Below are positions 28,013 to 36,634 of a stretch of DNA of 64,000 bases, piece after piece. The position numbers and the translations under genes are program-made. Positions within the stretch are counted from its first letter, which is position 1; the number at the start of each line of letters is the position of its first letter. The notes under the pieces are model-generated. The model worked only from the letters and a program-made list of their open reading frames with translations, was not told where the DNA came from and searched no databases. Source of the DNA: a candidate division KSB3 bacterium (GTDB lineage Bacteria > Moduliflexota > Moduliflexia > Moduliflexales > Moduliflexaceae); NCBI GenBank assembly GCA_002748425.1, contig PDSJ01000013.1, positions 184,494 to 248,493 on the forward strand. The letters run 5' to 3'.

Positions 28013-28300
28013 ATAAATTTATTTTTTTGTCAACTTTTAATTTTTATTTTTCTATGTGTTCATTTTTTTGTTCTCAGGCCGACTTAAGAGTATCGTATGT
28101 ATAGCTACGCTTAGGATCGTTTTAGGCTGGATTGTGATGAGAAAATTGCTTTGCCTGCTCACTGAAATCAGAATTTGTCAGAAATTTTCTTCGAACTTGA
28201 TTTGGGCGAGTGAAATCTTCTTGACAAGACAGTATTTTTCATGCTTACTATTTTAAATTATTGTGGAAGACACAGGAGTTACGATTGTTCGACACGGATC

Positions 28301-29050
28301 ATGAAAGCTATGAATCAGGAGAGTAAAATTATCGATGTGTATAAACGCGATCTCGCACAAGCCCAAAAAGCTGGGGAACTGCGGAAAGTCGCTGTATTAT
28401 ACAAAAAAATTGCGGCAAGCTGCGCTGAAGAACAAGATTGGGATAAGGCCCTAGAATATTACGTGCGCAGCATTGACGTCGACGAAAAACTACATAATCA
28501 GGAAGGCATTTCCAAAGCCTATGCCTGCATTGGCAACCTCTTTTACGCTCAGCACGAGTGGGACAAAGCCTTGATGTTTTATAGTAAGGAACTTGAGGTT
28601 GAGGAAGATCGCCGGAATAAGAAAGGGATTGCCAGAGCCTACAACAATATCGGGAGCGTCTATGCCAAACAGGGCAAAATTGATAAGGCGCTGGAATCTT
28701 TTAATCGCAGTCTCGACCTGAAAGAGGAGATCGGCGACATCAAAGGAAAGATTTCGACCTATGATAACATGGCACTGGTTTTCGACATGTTGAATGAGTG
28801 GAAGAAGGCCGAGGAATTCTATGACTTGAGCTATGACATCAAATCGCGTCTGAACGACACTGTTGGCATGGCTGACAATCTCTGGCGCCGCGCGAAATTA
28901 TATCACGAACAAAAAAAGTATCAGGAAACTCTTGACTTAATGGCACAAACGATCGAGTTGCTCGATGATGCCAACTATCCTCGTATCGAACAGTATCGCG
29001 CGGCGTTTAACGATCTTCTCAGAGTCGTATACACGGAAAAAGCGTCATGA
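28301..29050 (+). CDS. Tetratricopeptide-repeat protein
   Basis: 249 aa of tandem TPR units, no signal peptide. Repeats of about 40 residues are visible: EEQDWDKALEYYVRSIDV, QHEWDKALMFYSKELEV, KQGKIDKALESFNRSLDL, LNEWKKAEEFYDLSYDI, QKKYQETLDLMAQTIEL. Two close ATGs (28301, 28310) are possible; an upstream ATG at 28241 is in frame but would add a non-TPR tail. No good SD. Its stop overlaps the NadD-like start (ATGA), so it is coupled to it. Function as a protein-interaction scaffold; partner unknown. Confidence 0.85.
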   Translation: MKAMNQESKIIDVYKRDLAQAQKAGELRKVAVLYKKIAASCAEEQDWDKALEYYVRSIDVDEKLHNQEGISKAYACIGNLFYAQHEWDKALMFYSKELEVEEDRRNKKGIARAYNNIGSVYAKQGKIDKALESFNRSLDLKEEIGDIKGKISTYDNMALVFDMLNEWKKAEEFYDLSYDIKSRLNDTVGMADNLWRRAKLYHEQKKYQETLDLMAQTIELLDDANYPRIEQYRAAFNDLLRVVYTEKAS

Positions 29051-29688
29051 AAATCGCGATTCTCGGGGGAAGCTTTAATCCTCCGCATATTTGCCATCTT
29101 TTCGCGATACAGTATGTCCTGGCAACCTTGGAGTGTCAGCAGCTGTGGATGCTGCCCTGTTATAGGCATGCTTTCGGAAAACGTCTGGCGTCCTTTGAGC
29201 ATCGCCTCGCAATGTGCCGCTTCAGCGTTGCCGGTTTTAAGGAGGATCAGGTACTGGCGCTTCCGCTGGAGCAGGAACGACAGGGAACAAGCTGGTCCAT
29301 TGACACAGTACGTTACCTGAAACAGCGCTCCCCTGAACACACTTTTTACTGGATCATCGGTTCTGATGTGCTGCACGAACTGGAACGCTGGAAAGATTTC
29401 CACGAGTTACAGCAACTGGTCTCTTTCTTCGTCCTGCCACGCGCCGGTACAGAGATACAACACGGATCTCAGCTCCCTGAACACTCTGCCGGCCGTTCAG
29501 ATGCACATTCAGTGCTGATTCAAGACTTGCAGCGAAAATGCCGCATCCTGGAGCAGCTCGGCATCCTGTTACCTGCGGTCAGCAGTTCGTCGATCCGTGC
29601 TCGAATACGACAGCAGCAAGCGATTCATCATCTCGTGGTCCGTGAGGTCGAGCAGTATATTCGGGAACATCGCCTGTATTTGTCATAA
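29047..29688 (+). CDS. nadD: Nicotinate-nucleotide adenylyltransferase-like enzyme
   Basis: Transfers AMP from ATP to nicotinate mononucleotide in NAD synthesis, by family; 213 aa, normal length. N-terminal nucleotidyltransferase motif reads GGSFNPPHICHL; the usual H-x-G-H is H-I-C-H here, a Gly-to-Cys change at a conserved spot. YWIIGSDVLHELERWKDF matches the NadD substrate loop, and SSSIRARIRQQ is the C-terminal ISSTxIR-type motif. Start overlaps the TPR gene by 4 bases. Because of the altered motif, a related cytidylyltransferase-type role cannot be excluded. Confidence 0.8.
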   Translation: MKIAILGGSFNPPHICHLFAIQYVLATLECQQLWMLPCYRHAFGKRLASFEHRLAMCRFSVAGFKEDQVLALPLEQERQGTSWSIDTVRYLKQRSPEHTFYWIIGSDVLHELERWKDFHELQQLVSFFVLPRAGTEIQHGSQLPEHSAGRSDAHSVLIQDLQRKCRILEQLGILLPAVSSSSIRARIRQQQAIHHLVVREVEQYIREHRLYLS

Positions 29689-29729
29689 TCGGCCTGAACC
29701 GTTCTTATCCAAACACGCAGACATCATAT

Positions 29730-30530
29730 ATGCCGCACAGTGTCATCAACGCCATAAACATCCACTATCGCGACCAAGGCAACAGCGATCGCCGGGTTCT
29801 CGTGCTGATCCACGGTCTGGGATGCTCACTGCAATACTGGGATTGCCTCTTCAACGCCGCGGCTCTCTCGCATTCCCGCATTCTTGCGATCGATTTACCA
29901 GGCTTTGGCTTCTCAGAAAAACCTGAACACTATGATTATCAACTTCCCTCACAGAGCCGTCTGATCTTTGATATTCTCCAGCGGCTTCAGATCCGGACCT
30001 TCGATCTTGTCGGTCATTCAATGGGCGGGACGATCGCAATCCTTATGGCGCTCCAAAAGCCGCAGCGCGTCCGCAGGCTCGTTACAATCGAGCCGAATTT
30101 GCTCGCCACTCACGCCCAGCTCAGCCGACGGATCGCCCAATACACCGAAGACGCTTTTATCGATGCGTATGAAGAATTCCGTCTTTCAGTCATCAACACT
30201 GTGAAAGGCTGGTTTGTCAAGCTGCGGCAGCAGCATGTGAATGATTACATCAGTCACCTCTCGAGGACAACCGCGATCTCGATGTATCGCAGTGCGCGAT
30301 CGCTGCTCCAGGAGACTTCCGAACCAGGACTTGCAGGCGCACTCAAGCACATAGCCCTCCCCAGAAGTCTCATTCTCGGCGAAGAAAGCGTACAAATGCG
30401 AAGCAGCACGATTCCAGAAGAACTCCGAGACAGCAGCGTAGACACCATCGTCGTTCCCGGAGTCGGACATATGATGATGGTGGATAATCCCGATCTGTTC
30501 ACACACACAGTCGCACAGGCATTACAATGA
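29730..30530 (+). CDS. Alpha/beta-fold hydrolase
   Basis: 266 aa, cytoplasmic (no signal). Oxyanion-hole motif VLIHGLGCSLQYWD, nucleophile elbow VGHSMGGTIAI with catalytic Ser, and catalytic His in VPGVGHMMMVDNPDLF near the C-terminus. Lid region around residues 130-190 is variable. Could be an esterase, lipase or C-C bond hydrolase; substrate unknown. No SD before the ATG. 41 bases after the NadD-like gene and overlapping the next gene by 4 bases, so within one operon. Confidence 0.88.
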   Translation: MPHSVINAINIHYRDQGNSDRRVLVLIHGLGCSLQYWDCLFNAAALSHSRILAIDLPGFGFSEKPEHYDYQLPSQSRLIFDILQRLQIRTFDLVGHSMGGTIAILMALQKPQRVRRLVTIEPNLLATHAQLSRRIAQYTEDAFIDAYEEFRLSVINTVKGWFVKLRQQHVNDYISHLSRTTAISMYRSARSLLQETSEPGLAGALKHIALPRSLILGEESVQMRSSTIPEELRDSSVDTIVVPGVGHMMMVDNPDLFTHTVAQALQ

Positions 30531-32257
30531 ACACACGACGAATACTCTTTATCAGCGGCATTGTTCTGTTTCTCCTCGCCTTTCTCTTCCTCTCAAAAAT
30601 CATCTTGCCTCCGCCTCCAGTCACGAAACAATTATCCGATCTCCTGCCGGATTCGCCGCTTTTTTACCTTCACTGTTCCGATCTGCAGGCACGGTTCAAA
30701 GATTTTACGCAGCACGAACAGTATCAACGACTTTTCACGACCCCGTACGTGCAAGGGATACTGCAACGTCAGGAAGGCCAGGCACAGCTGGCAGCTTTTC
30801 AGGGATTTCTGGACGAGAGACTGCTCAGTCCCATGCAGTTTATCGGCAAAGATCTAGCATGTGCCCTCTATCAACACTCAAGCGCACTAAAAGCCCGAGA
30901 ACCAGCTGTTATCGTGCTTTCGCGCGTGAGCAGGAAAGCCAAACTTGCCGAACGCGTTTTCTATGCCTTTAATTGGCTGACGGAGATTCGCGTGGAAAAG
31001 CTCCCCCGGAAACGGCACAATCACCCGGTCTATCACGTGAATCAACAGGATCTGCCATTCCCGCTCTACTACACCCTGTTCAGCGATCTGGTTGCAGTGA
31101 GCAGTTCCCTCGATCTGCTTGAAACCGTTATTGAGCGTCTTTCGCAAGAGGCCATAGCAGACGAGCCTGAAGCGTTTCATGAGCTTGTGCGGCATACACA
31201 GCCTGAGATCAGCTTTCTGACAGCCTTTGTCGATCCACCCAGGCTTGCAGAAGAGCTGTCATCGAATCTTTTTTTCCGCTCTTGGTCTCGGTCGAATCAG
31301 GAACAGATCGAGCTGCTCAAAGACGCTCCACCGTTGCTCAGCATTTTCGACATTTATGAGGAAAGCGTTCGTCTGCAGGCAGAATTTTCGCCTTTGCCCA
31401 ACTCACACGCAGACGTTCAGGACACTGAACAAGCTGCACCGGCGAACAGCTGCTGGAACAAGAGCAGCACAATCAGGGAATTCCCTCTGCTACTCGACCT
31501 TTCCCCCAACACGCTCTCCAAACTCTTTCAGCGAGTTCGAGAGATCTTTCCACCTGCACAGCTGGAGTGGCAGCATCCTCTGCAGGGATACCGGCTTTGG
31601 GAGAATACGATCGAATGCCGGATGTCAACCCGCATTCCCGGAACACTTTATGCGCTGCCCGATCTGCTGTGCATCGCGGATTCGCCCGTACCGCCAGAAG
31701 AAAGCGCGGCCGCCGTCACAACGATTGTCAGCACTCTTCTTAAGGAAGAGCTTTCCCCGATGCTGCGCCGGACCATGCTTCGGCACGCGCGTAAAATCCA
31801 TCAGCATGTTCCTGTGAGTGTGCTGAAAATGCTCGTTCAGGAAGTCATGGCCTATGCGGCCCTGTCGAACCGACAGGGAAAAGCGTTTACCATGCTTTCT
31901 ACAAATTCACGCGCAATCGAACAAGCGATTGATGCGACTCTTGCTGAAGCAGATGCTCTTCCTGTTTCCTGTACGAATAGTGCCCCAGACCAGCACCGCA
32001 ACAGCGCTCAACAATTCGTTCCGGGGGCCGGCCTGTGGATCCATGCCGACCGGCTGGCTGCATTCATCAAAGACTTCTCTCAAAGTAAAAGCTTCAGATT
32101 GCTCGTGCCCCGCAAAGCCGCTCCTGAGTTTTACGCGCAACTCCCAGAGCTGTTAGTCATTCTGCAAAGTCTGCCTCCCCTGTATCTGGAACTCGGCTTG
32201 CAGAGGCAAACCCCGACAGCGCGCTTGTGGTCAAAGGGCTATGTAAGTGCAGAATAA
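30527..32257 (+). CDS. Membrane-anchored protein of unknown function (DUF3352-like)
   Basis: 576 aa. One N-terminal membrane segment (about residues 6-24, ILFISGIVLFLLAFLFLS), the rest extracytoplasmic. LLPDSPLFYLHCSDL near the start, an internal FPLYYTLFSDLVAVSSSLDLL, and later alternating hydrophobic strands resemble DUF3352-type proteins that repeat a core with LP-x-D-x and a self-assessment of small domains; this is a family-level impression only. The start overlaps the hydrolase gene (ATGA). Convergent with lpxD; the 210-base gap between them holds a run of nine G (32302-32310) and nothing else recognisable. Confidence 0.7.
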   Translation: MNTRRILFISGIVLFLLAFLFLSKIILPPPPVTKQLSDLLPDSPLFYLHCSDLQARFKDFTQHEQYQRLFTTPYVQGILQRQEGQAQLAAFQGFLDERLLSPMQFIGKDLACALYQHSSALKAREPAVIVLSRVSRKAKLAERVFYAFNWLTEIRVEKLPRKRHNHPVYHVNQQDLPFPLYYTLFSDLVAVSSSLDLLETVIERLSQEAIADEPEAFHELVRHTQPEISFLTAFVDPPRLAEELSSNLFFRSWSRSNQEQIELLKDAPPLLSIFDIYEESVRLQAEFSPLPNSHADVQDTEQAAPANSCWNKSSTIREFPLLLDLSPNTLSKLFQRVREIFPPAQLEWQHPLQGYRLWENTIECRMSTRIPGTLYALPDLLCIADSPVPPEESAAAVTTIVSTLLKEELSPMLRRTMLRHARKIHQHVPVSVLKMLVQEVMAYAALSNRQGKAFTMLSTNSRAIEQAIDATLAEADALPVSCTNSAPDQHRNSAQQFVPGAGLWIHADRLAAFIKDFSQSKSFRLLVPRKAAPEFYAQLPELLVILQSLPPLYLELGLQRQTPTARLWSKGYVSAE

Positions 32258-32467
32258 GTGTTACGGTGTGACAGTATACATGGTAAAAACTAAAAGAGGG
32301 AGGGGGGGGGTAAATCTGCCCCGACATTCCCGGTGGATTAATCACTTGCCCACTTTAGTATATGACACTTCTCCACAGGGAACGCAAAGGCAGAGTCTCT
32401 ATCGACCGGCGCAACGGGGGCATACGCTTCGCTGCACTTCTCTCATACAAGGTCATTACACACACGC

Positions 32468-33511
32468 CTAGTCCGACTGAAGCCGCTTGAGATCGCGTTC
32501 AAGCGCCTCAATCCGCGTTTCCAACGCTCGGATTGTTTTCAGGGCTTCCGGTAACTTCGGCAGCGACACTTGCGACTTCCGCCACAGTCGATGGTCGATC
32601 GCTGGATATCCGGAAAGTATCTTACCTTCAGGAACTGATTTTCTGACTCCGGATTGTGCAGCGATCACTACGCGGTCGCCAATCTCAATGTGCCCGACCA
32701 GCCCGACCTGACCGGCAAGTGTCACCTGCCGGCCGATTTTTGTGCTGCCGGAGATGCCGACCTGCGAGACCACGATGGAATGCTCGCCGATAACGACATT
32801 ATGCGCGATTTGTACCAAATTATCGATTTTCACGCCTTGATGGATATGCGTCTCTCCCAACGTTGCCCGATCGATACTGACATTCGCCCCGATTTCAACA
32901 TCATCATCAATCACCACCGTGCCAGTCTGAGGGATTTTAACGTATGTAGACCCGGTCGGAGCAAAACCAAAGCCGTCGCTGCCGATCGTTGTGCCGCTAT
33001 GCACGATCACACGATTTCCGAGCCGTACGTCCTGAAGGACTGACACGTTGGGGTAGAGGATGCAGTCACTACCGATATCGACCTTATCTCCGAGCACCAC
33101 TCCGGGATAGATGATGGTTCCGGATCCGATCGTCACGTGGTTTCCGATAACAACATGTGCTCCAAAAGCACACTCATCACCAATGGTCACGCCTTCTCCG
33201 ATCTGACAGCTCTCATGAATCCCTTGCGGCGGATGATGTTTTTGAACAAACATACTCAGCACTTGTGCGAAAGCCAGGTACGGATTCGGCACTTTGAGCA
33301 GGTTGACGCCGGGAAGATCAACATCAGGAGCGACAATAACGGCTGAGGCCTTCGTGTCTTTGAGCCTGGCCCGGTATTTTGGATTTGCCAGAAAGCTAAT
33401 CGATCCCTCCCCAGCCTCCTCAAGCCCCGCGACAGATGAGATGAGTATCCCTCCGTCTCCTTCGATTCTGCCGTTGACGTGCTCTGCAAGTTGCTCTAAA
33501 CGATATTCCAT
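32468..33511 (-). CDS. lpxD: UDP-3-O-acylglucosamine N-acyltransferase
   Basis: Third step of lipid A synthesis; cytoplasmic homotrimer, 347 aa (E. coli 341). N-terminal uridine-binding domain (SISFLANPKYRARL), then left-handed beta helix built of hexapeptide repeats (VVIGNHVTIGSGTIIYPG and many more), catalytic His in IDNLVQIAHNVVIGEHS, and a C-terminal coiled coil (LKTIRALETRIEALERDL). Last gene of the envelope operon; fabZ-lpxA do not follow in this window. Presence of lpxD implies lipid A and an outer membrane. Confidence 0.97.
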   Translation of the reverse strand: MEYRLEQLAEHVNGRIEGDGGILISSVAGLEEAGEGSISFLANPKYRARLKDTKASAVIVAPDVDLPGVNLLKVPNPYLAFAQVLSMFVQKHHPPQGIHESCQIGEGVTIGDECAFGAHVVIGNHVTIGSGTIIYPGVVLGDKVDIGSDCILYPNVSVLQDVRLGNRVIVHSGTTIGSDGFGFAPTGSTYVKIPQTGTVVIDDDVEIGANVSIDRATLGETHIHQGVKIDNLVQIAHNVVIGEHSIVVSQVGISGSTKIGRQVTLAGQVGLVGHIEIGDRVVIAAQSGVRKSVPEGKILSGYPAIDHRLWRKSQVSLPKLPEALKTIRALETRIEALERDLKRLQSD

Positions 33512-33535
33512 AGCAGCTGCCGTTCCTGAAGCGTC

Positions 33536-34069
33536 TTAGTTCTTGGAATTATACAAGGCGATCACATCATCGGTGATTTCGATTTGTTCGGCACCATACA
33601 AGATGTTTCCGGATTCCAGAATCAGGGTAAAATTTTTCTGTTTCCCATATTCCACCACCAACTTTCCAACCTTTTCCAACAGCTGCTTCAAGGCCCGCTG
33701 CTCGACCATACGAAGCTCAGATTGCGAATCATTGATAAAGCGGGAATAATCACGTTCCAATTTTGAGATTTCATCTCGTTTCTGGCTTTTGGCCTCTGGA
33801 GTCAGGACATCGATCTGTTTATCGTAGTCCGCTTTCATTCTTCGCAGGCGCTCCTGCATCTCTTTGGCTTGCGCACCGAATTCATCAGCGCGTTTTTTCA
33901 GCTCATCCTGGGCTTTCTTTCCCTCAGCTGAGGAATTGATGACCCGCTGCAGATCAACAAATCCGATTTTCATCACAGCGGATTGCGCTGAGGCATTCAC
34001 GCAAAAGATCATACCGTATCCCACAAGACCAAGACAAATAATGAAGGACAATGCCCTACGCGTTTTCAT
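33536..34069 (-). CDS. skp: Periplasmic chaperone Skp/OmpH
   Basis: 177 aa. Signal peptide in residues 1-29 (LSFIICLGLVGYGMIFCV), then MKIGFVDLQRVINSSAEGKK, the family hallmark, followed by a long charged coiled coil (about residues 45-120), the tentacle of the trimer that holds unfolded outer-membrane proteins, and the closing NILYGAEQIEITDDVIALYN. The start at 34069 gives a normal signal; 34087 is also in frame. Lies between bamA and lpxD as in many diderms. Confidence 0.93.
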   Translation of the reverse strand: MKTRRALSFIICLGLVGYGMIFCVNASAQSAVMKIGFVDLQRVINSSAEGKKAQDELKKRADEFGAQAKEMQERLRRMKADYDKQIDVLTPEAKSQKRDEISKLERDYSRFINDSQSELRMVEQRALKQLLEKVGKLVVEYGKQKNFTLILESGNILYGAEQIEITDDVIALYNSKN

Positions 34070-34133
34070 AATATATTTCCTCCCCAAAAAAGGATCTGAC
34101 GGGCATCAATGACTCGTCAGACTTTTGAACGTG

Positions 34134-34201
34134 TCATCATTCCGGGATGCTCTCCGGGATGATGAGTGTTGTACGACAGGCCGGCACAAACGATGCCGAC
34201 C
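34134..34201 (-). promoter_or_regulatory. Two stem-loops in the bamA-skp gap
   Basis: 34134-34165 pairs TCATCATTCCGG with CCGGGATGATGA (11 of 12) around 8 bases. 34179-34201 pairs GGCCGGCA with TGCCGACC (one G-U on the transcribed strand) 6 bases past the bamA stop. Neither is followed by a T-tract. They may process or partly uncouple skp-lpxD from bamA. Confidence 0.45.
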
Positions 34202-34206
34202 ACATT

Positions 34207-36549
34207 TTAGAACACAGCACCAAGACCAAAATGAAACTCACTGGAACTTTCTCCATCCTCTGGCTTCAATTTATAGCCCCAGTCTAAACGTAAGAGGCCC
34301 ACCATCGGTATCTGGACACGTACACCGGTTCCGACACTCTGTTTAAAGGTCGAAAGATCGAAATCCTCATCGGCTCCGTACAGATCGCCCATATCGTAAA
34401 AGGCAACCAGCTTGATCTGTTTGCCCAACGGGATAATAACTTCACCAGTGACGACAACCAGCTTATTTCCCCCCAGCTCTTGGCCGTTCTCATCTTTCGG
34501 GCCAACAGAGCGTTCTTCATAACCGCGAATCGTGTCAGCGCCTCCGGCAAAAAAACGCTCGAAAATCGGGACTTTCTTGCTATCATCGATTTCCCGAACA
34601 TAACCGACTTCGGTTTTAATGCGGAGGGCAAAATCGTTATAAATTGGAAAATAGGTATTGTTATCGACAATGATTTTATAAAAATCATTGTCCGCCCCAA
34701 AGACGGTTCCGGCTAATTCTGCTGAAATACGTGTGCGTGACCCCTTTGTCGGCAGCAGCACATTATTGATCGTGGTGCGGCGAAACTGCAAATAGCCGCT
34801 GCTGGTACGGCTGCGTCCCTCAGCTTCTCGAATCAGCGCTGACGCATCTTCGTCGACATGTTTGATATCGACGTCCTTATATTCATACTTTAGCGTCGCA
34901 AAAATATTTTCAACCACATTACGTCCCAGACGAAATCCTCCCCCAACGCTTGATGAATCATAAGAAGTATATTCCCGTTCCGTTTTATACGAATCAATCC
35001 CAAGCAAATAGCGCGAATCCAGAAAACGCGGCATGGTATAATTCAGATTAAAGGTCTGAGAGGAACTCCCCAGCGTGGCCGAAAAATTAATCTGGTGCGC
35101 CAGGCCGAACACATTAGCATGCGAAAGACCGCCAGAAAACACAAAGTTGTCGATCGAGCTCCAGCCGCCACCAAAATTAAAAGAACCGGTCGAACGCTCG
35201 GTCACAGCGACCACCACATCGACGGTATTCGGCTCACGCCCGTCAGAGAGCTTCATGATGACCTCTTCAAACAGCCCCAGATTGAACACCCGCCGCTGGG
35301 CGGCCTCCAACAGCGAACTGTCAATCAATTCTCCCTCATACATGTTCAACTCCCGGCGAATAACTTTATCACGGGTTTTTTCATTACCCTGAATGCTGAT
35401 GCGAGAAACATAATGAGGGACACCCTCACTGATAACATAGACAAGCGAGACCTGCTTCTGTTCCCTGTCAATACTTGCTCGTGGATCGATCAACAGCTTT
35501 CCGTCCGTATTTTCTGAAATCGGTGTGATATAGCCTTCAGGAGCGTACAGAGCGGAGATCGCCAGCATATCCTTTCTGATAGTCGAACGGCTGAACGGAT
35601 CGCCTGGCATCACGGCGATCGCAGATCGTAATTGCTCGTCGCTGAACACTGTGTTGCCCTCAACCGACACATCGCTGATAGTATAGACCTCACCTTCATC
35701 AAGAGAGATCGTAATAAACAGGTCGCTGCTTGCATCCCGAAAATCAAGCGAATAATCTTTCACGCTGACATCGAGATAGCCTCTGTCAGCATAGAAAAAT
35801 TTAAGACGTTCAAGATCGGTTTCAAAGGTCTCTTCTTCATATTTTCCAGACCCCGTAATAAAGGACAAGAACCCTTTTTTACGGGTCGCCATATTTTTCC
35901 GGAGTTCTTCCTCACTAAAAGCCGTATTACCCTCGAAATCCACCTTCCGCACTGCTGCCTTCTCACGCTCTTCGATCAGGTAGCGCAGTATGACCTTTTC
36001 TTCGGGAGCCTTCGGGTCGGGGATCAGCTCCGAGTCGACAAAGACGTTATTGTAGCCTTCCTCATGATAGAGCCGGCGGATATTTTCGACATCCTGCCTG
36101 ATTTTTTGAGGATAGAACTTCATATTGAAAGGATCCGAGAGTGCCGACGGTGGCAGAGTCAGGGCCTCCTCAAGCTGTTCAGTTTTCAGCTTCTCATGCC
36201 CCTCAAAGACAATTTTACTGATGGGTGGCAATTCTTCGACGATGACATGCAAAACGACTCCGTCACCGTAGTCCTGAACCTCGATCCGGACATCTGCAAA
36301 AAAACCGAGATCAAACACATGCTGTACATCTTTTGCCAGCAGAACCGGATTCAAGGGTCTCCCGACCTTACTTTCAAGCGCTGCCAAAATCATTGATTCA
36401 GGCACCAGCGCATTGCCCTGGACCAAAACCTTCTGAATCTGAGACTCCGCAGCAAGGATTCTGAGGGGTTGAGCTTCGAGGGAGACGCTCACAAGAATGA
36501 TCAAGATGAGACAAATGCTCCATGCAACCACAATCTGCAACTGCTTCAT
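34207..36549 (-). CDS. bamA: Outer-membrane protein assembly factor BamA
   Basis: Core of the BAM complex that folds beta-barrel proteins into the outer membrane; 780 aa. Signal peptide at residues 1-30 (VVAWSICLILIILVSVSLEA). Five POTRA domains to about residue 400 (KVLVQGNALVPESMILAAL, KIVFEGHEKLKTEQLEEAL, KVDFEGNTAFSEEELRKNM and two more), then the 16-strand barrel with FFAGGADTIRGYEERSVGP, the loop-6 RGF/Y motif, and a terminal SEFHFGLGAVF ending in Phe. The ATG at 36549 fits the signal; an upstream frame to 36744 would overlap clpC. Confidence 0.96.
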   Translation of the reverse strand: MKQLQIVVAWSICLILIILVSVSLEAQPLRILAAESQIQKVLVQGNALVPESMILAALESKVGRPLNPVLLAKDVQHVFDLGFFADVRIEVQDYGDGVVLHVIVEELPPISKIVFEGHEKLKTEQLEEALTLPPSALSDPFNMKFYPQKIRQDVENIRRLYHEEGYNNVFVDSELIPDPKAPEEKVILRYLIEEREKAAVRKVDFEGNTAFSEEELRKNMATRKKGFLSFITGSGKYEEETFETDLERLKFFYADRGYLDVSVKDYSLDFRDASSDLFITISLDEGEVYTISDVSVEGNTVFSDEQLRSAIAVMPGDPFSRSTIRKDMLAISALYAPEGYITPISENTDGKLLIDPRASIDREQKQVSLVYVISEGVPHYVSRISIQGNEKTRDKVIRRELNMYEGELIDSSLLEAAQRRVFNLGLFEEVIMKLSDGREPNTVDVVVAVTERSTGSFNFGGGWSSIDNFVFSGGLSHANVFGLAHQINFSATLGSSSQTFNLNYTMPRFLDSRYLLGIDSYKTEREYTSYDSSSVGGGFRLGRNVVENIFATLKYEYKDVDIKHVDEDASALIREAEGRSRTSSGYLQFRRTTINNVLLPTKGSRTRISAELAGTVFGADNDFYKIIVDNNTYFPIYNDFALRIKTEVGYVREIDDSKKVPIFERFFAGGADTIRGYEERSVGPKDENGQELGGNKLVVVTGEVIIPLGKQIKLVAFYDMGDLYGADEDFDLSTFKQSVGTGVRVQIPMVGLLRLDWGYKLKPEDGESSSEFHFGLGAVF

Positions 36550-36634
36550 AAATGATACGGTCATGAAATGCTTCGAACAGCCTTGCAGAACGACGCGAAA
36601 CCTGCGAAGAGGCACGAACGCATTTTCAACCTGT

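Noticed and set aside
35632..36396. 254-aa open frame antisense to bamA
   Set aside because: Shadow of a conserved BamA frame; no RBS and no family features.
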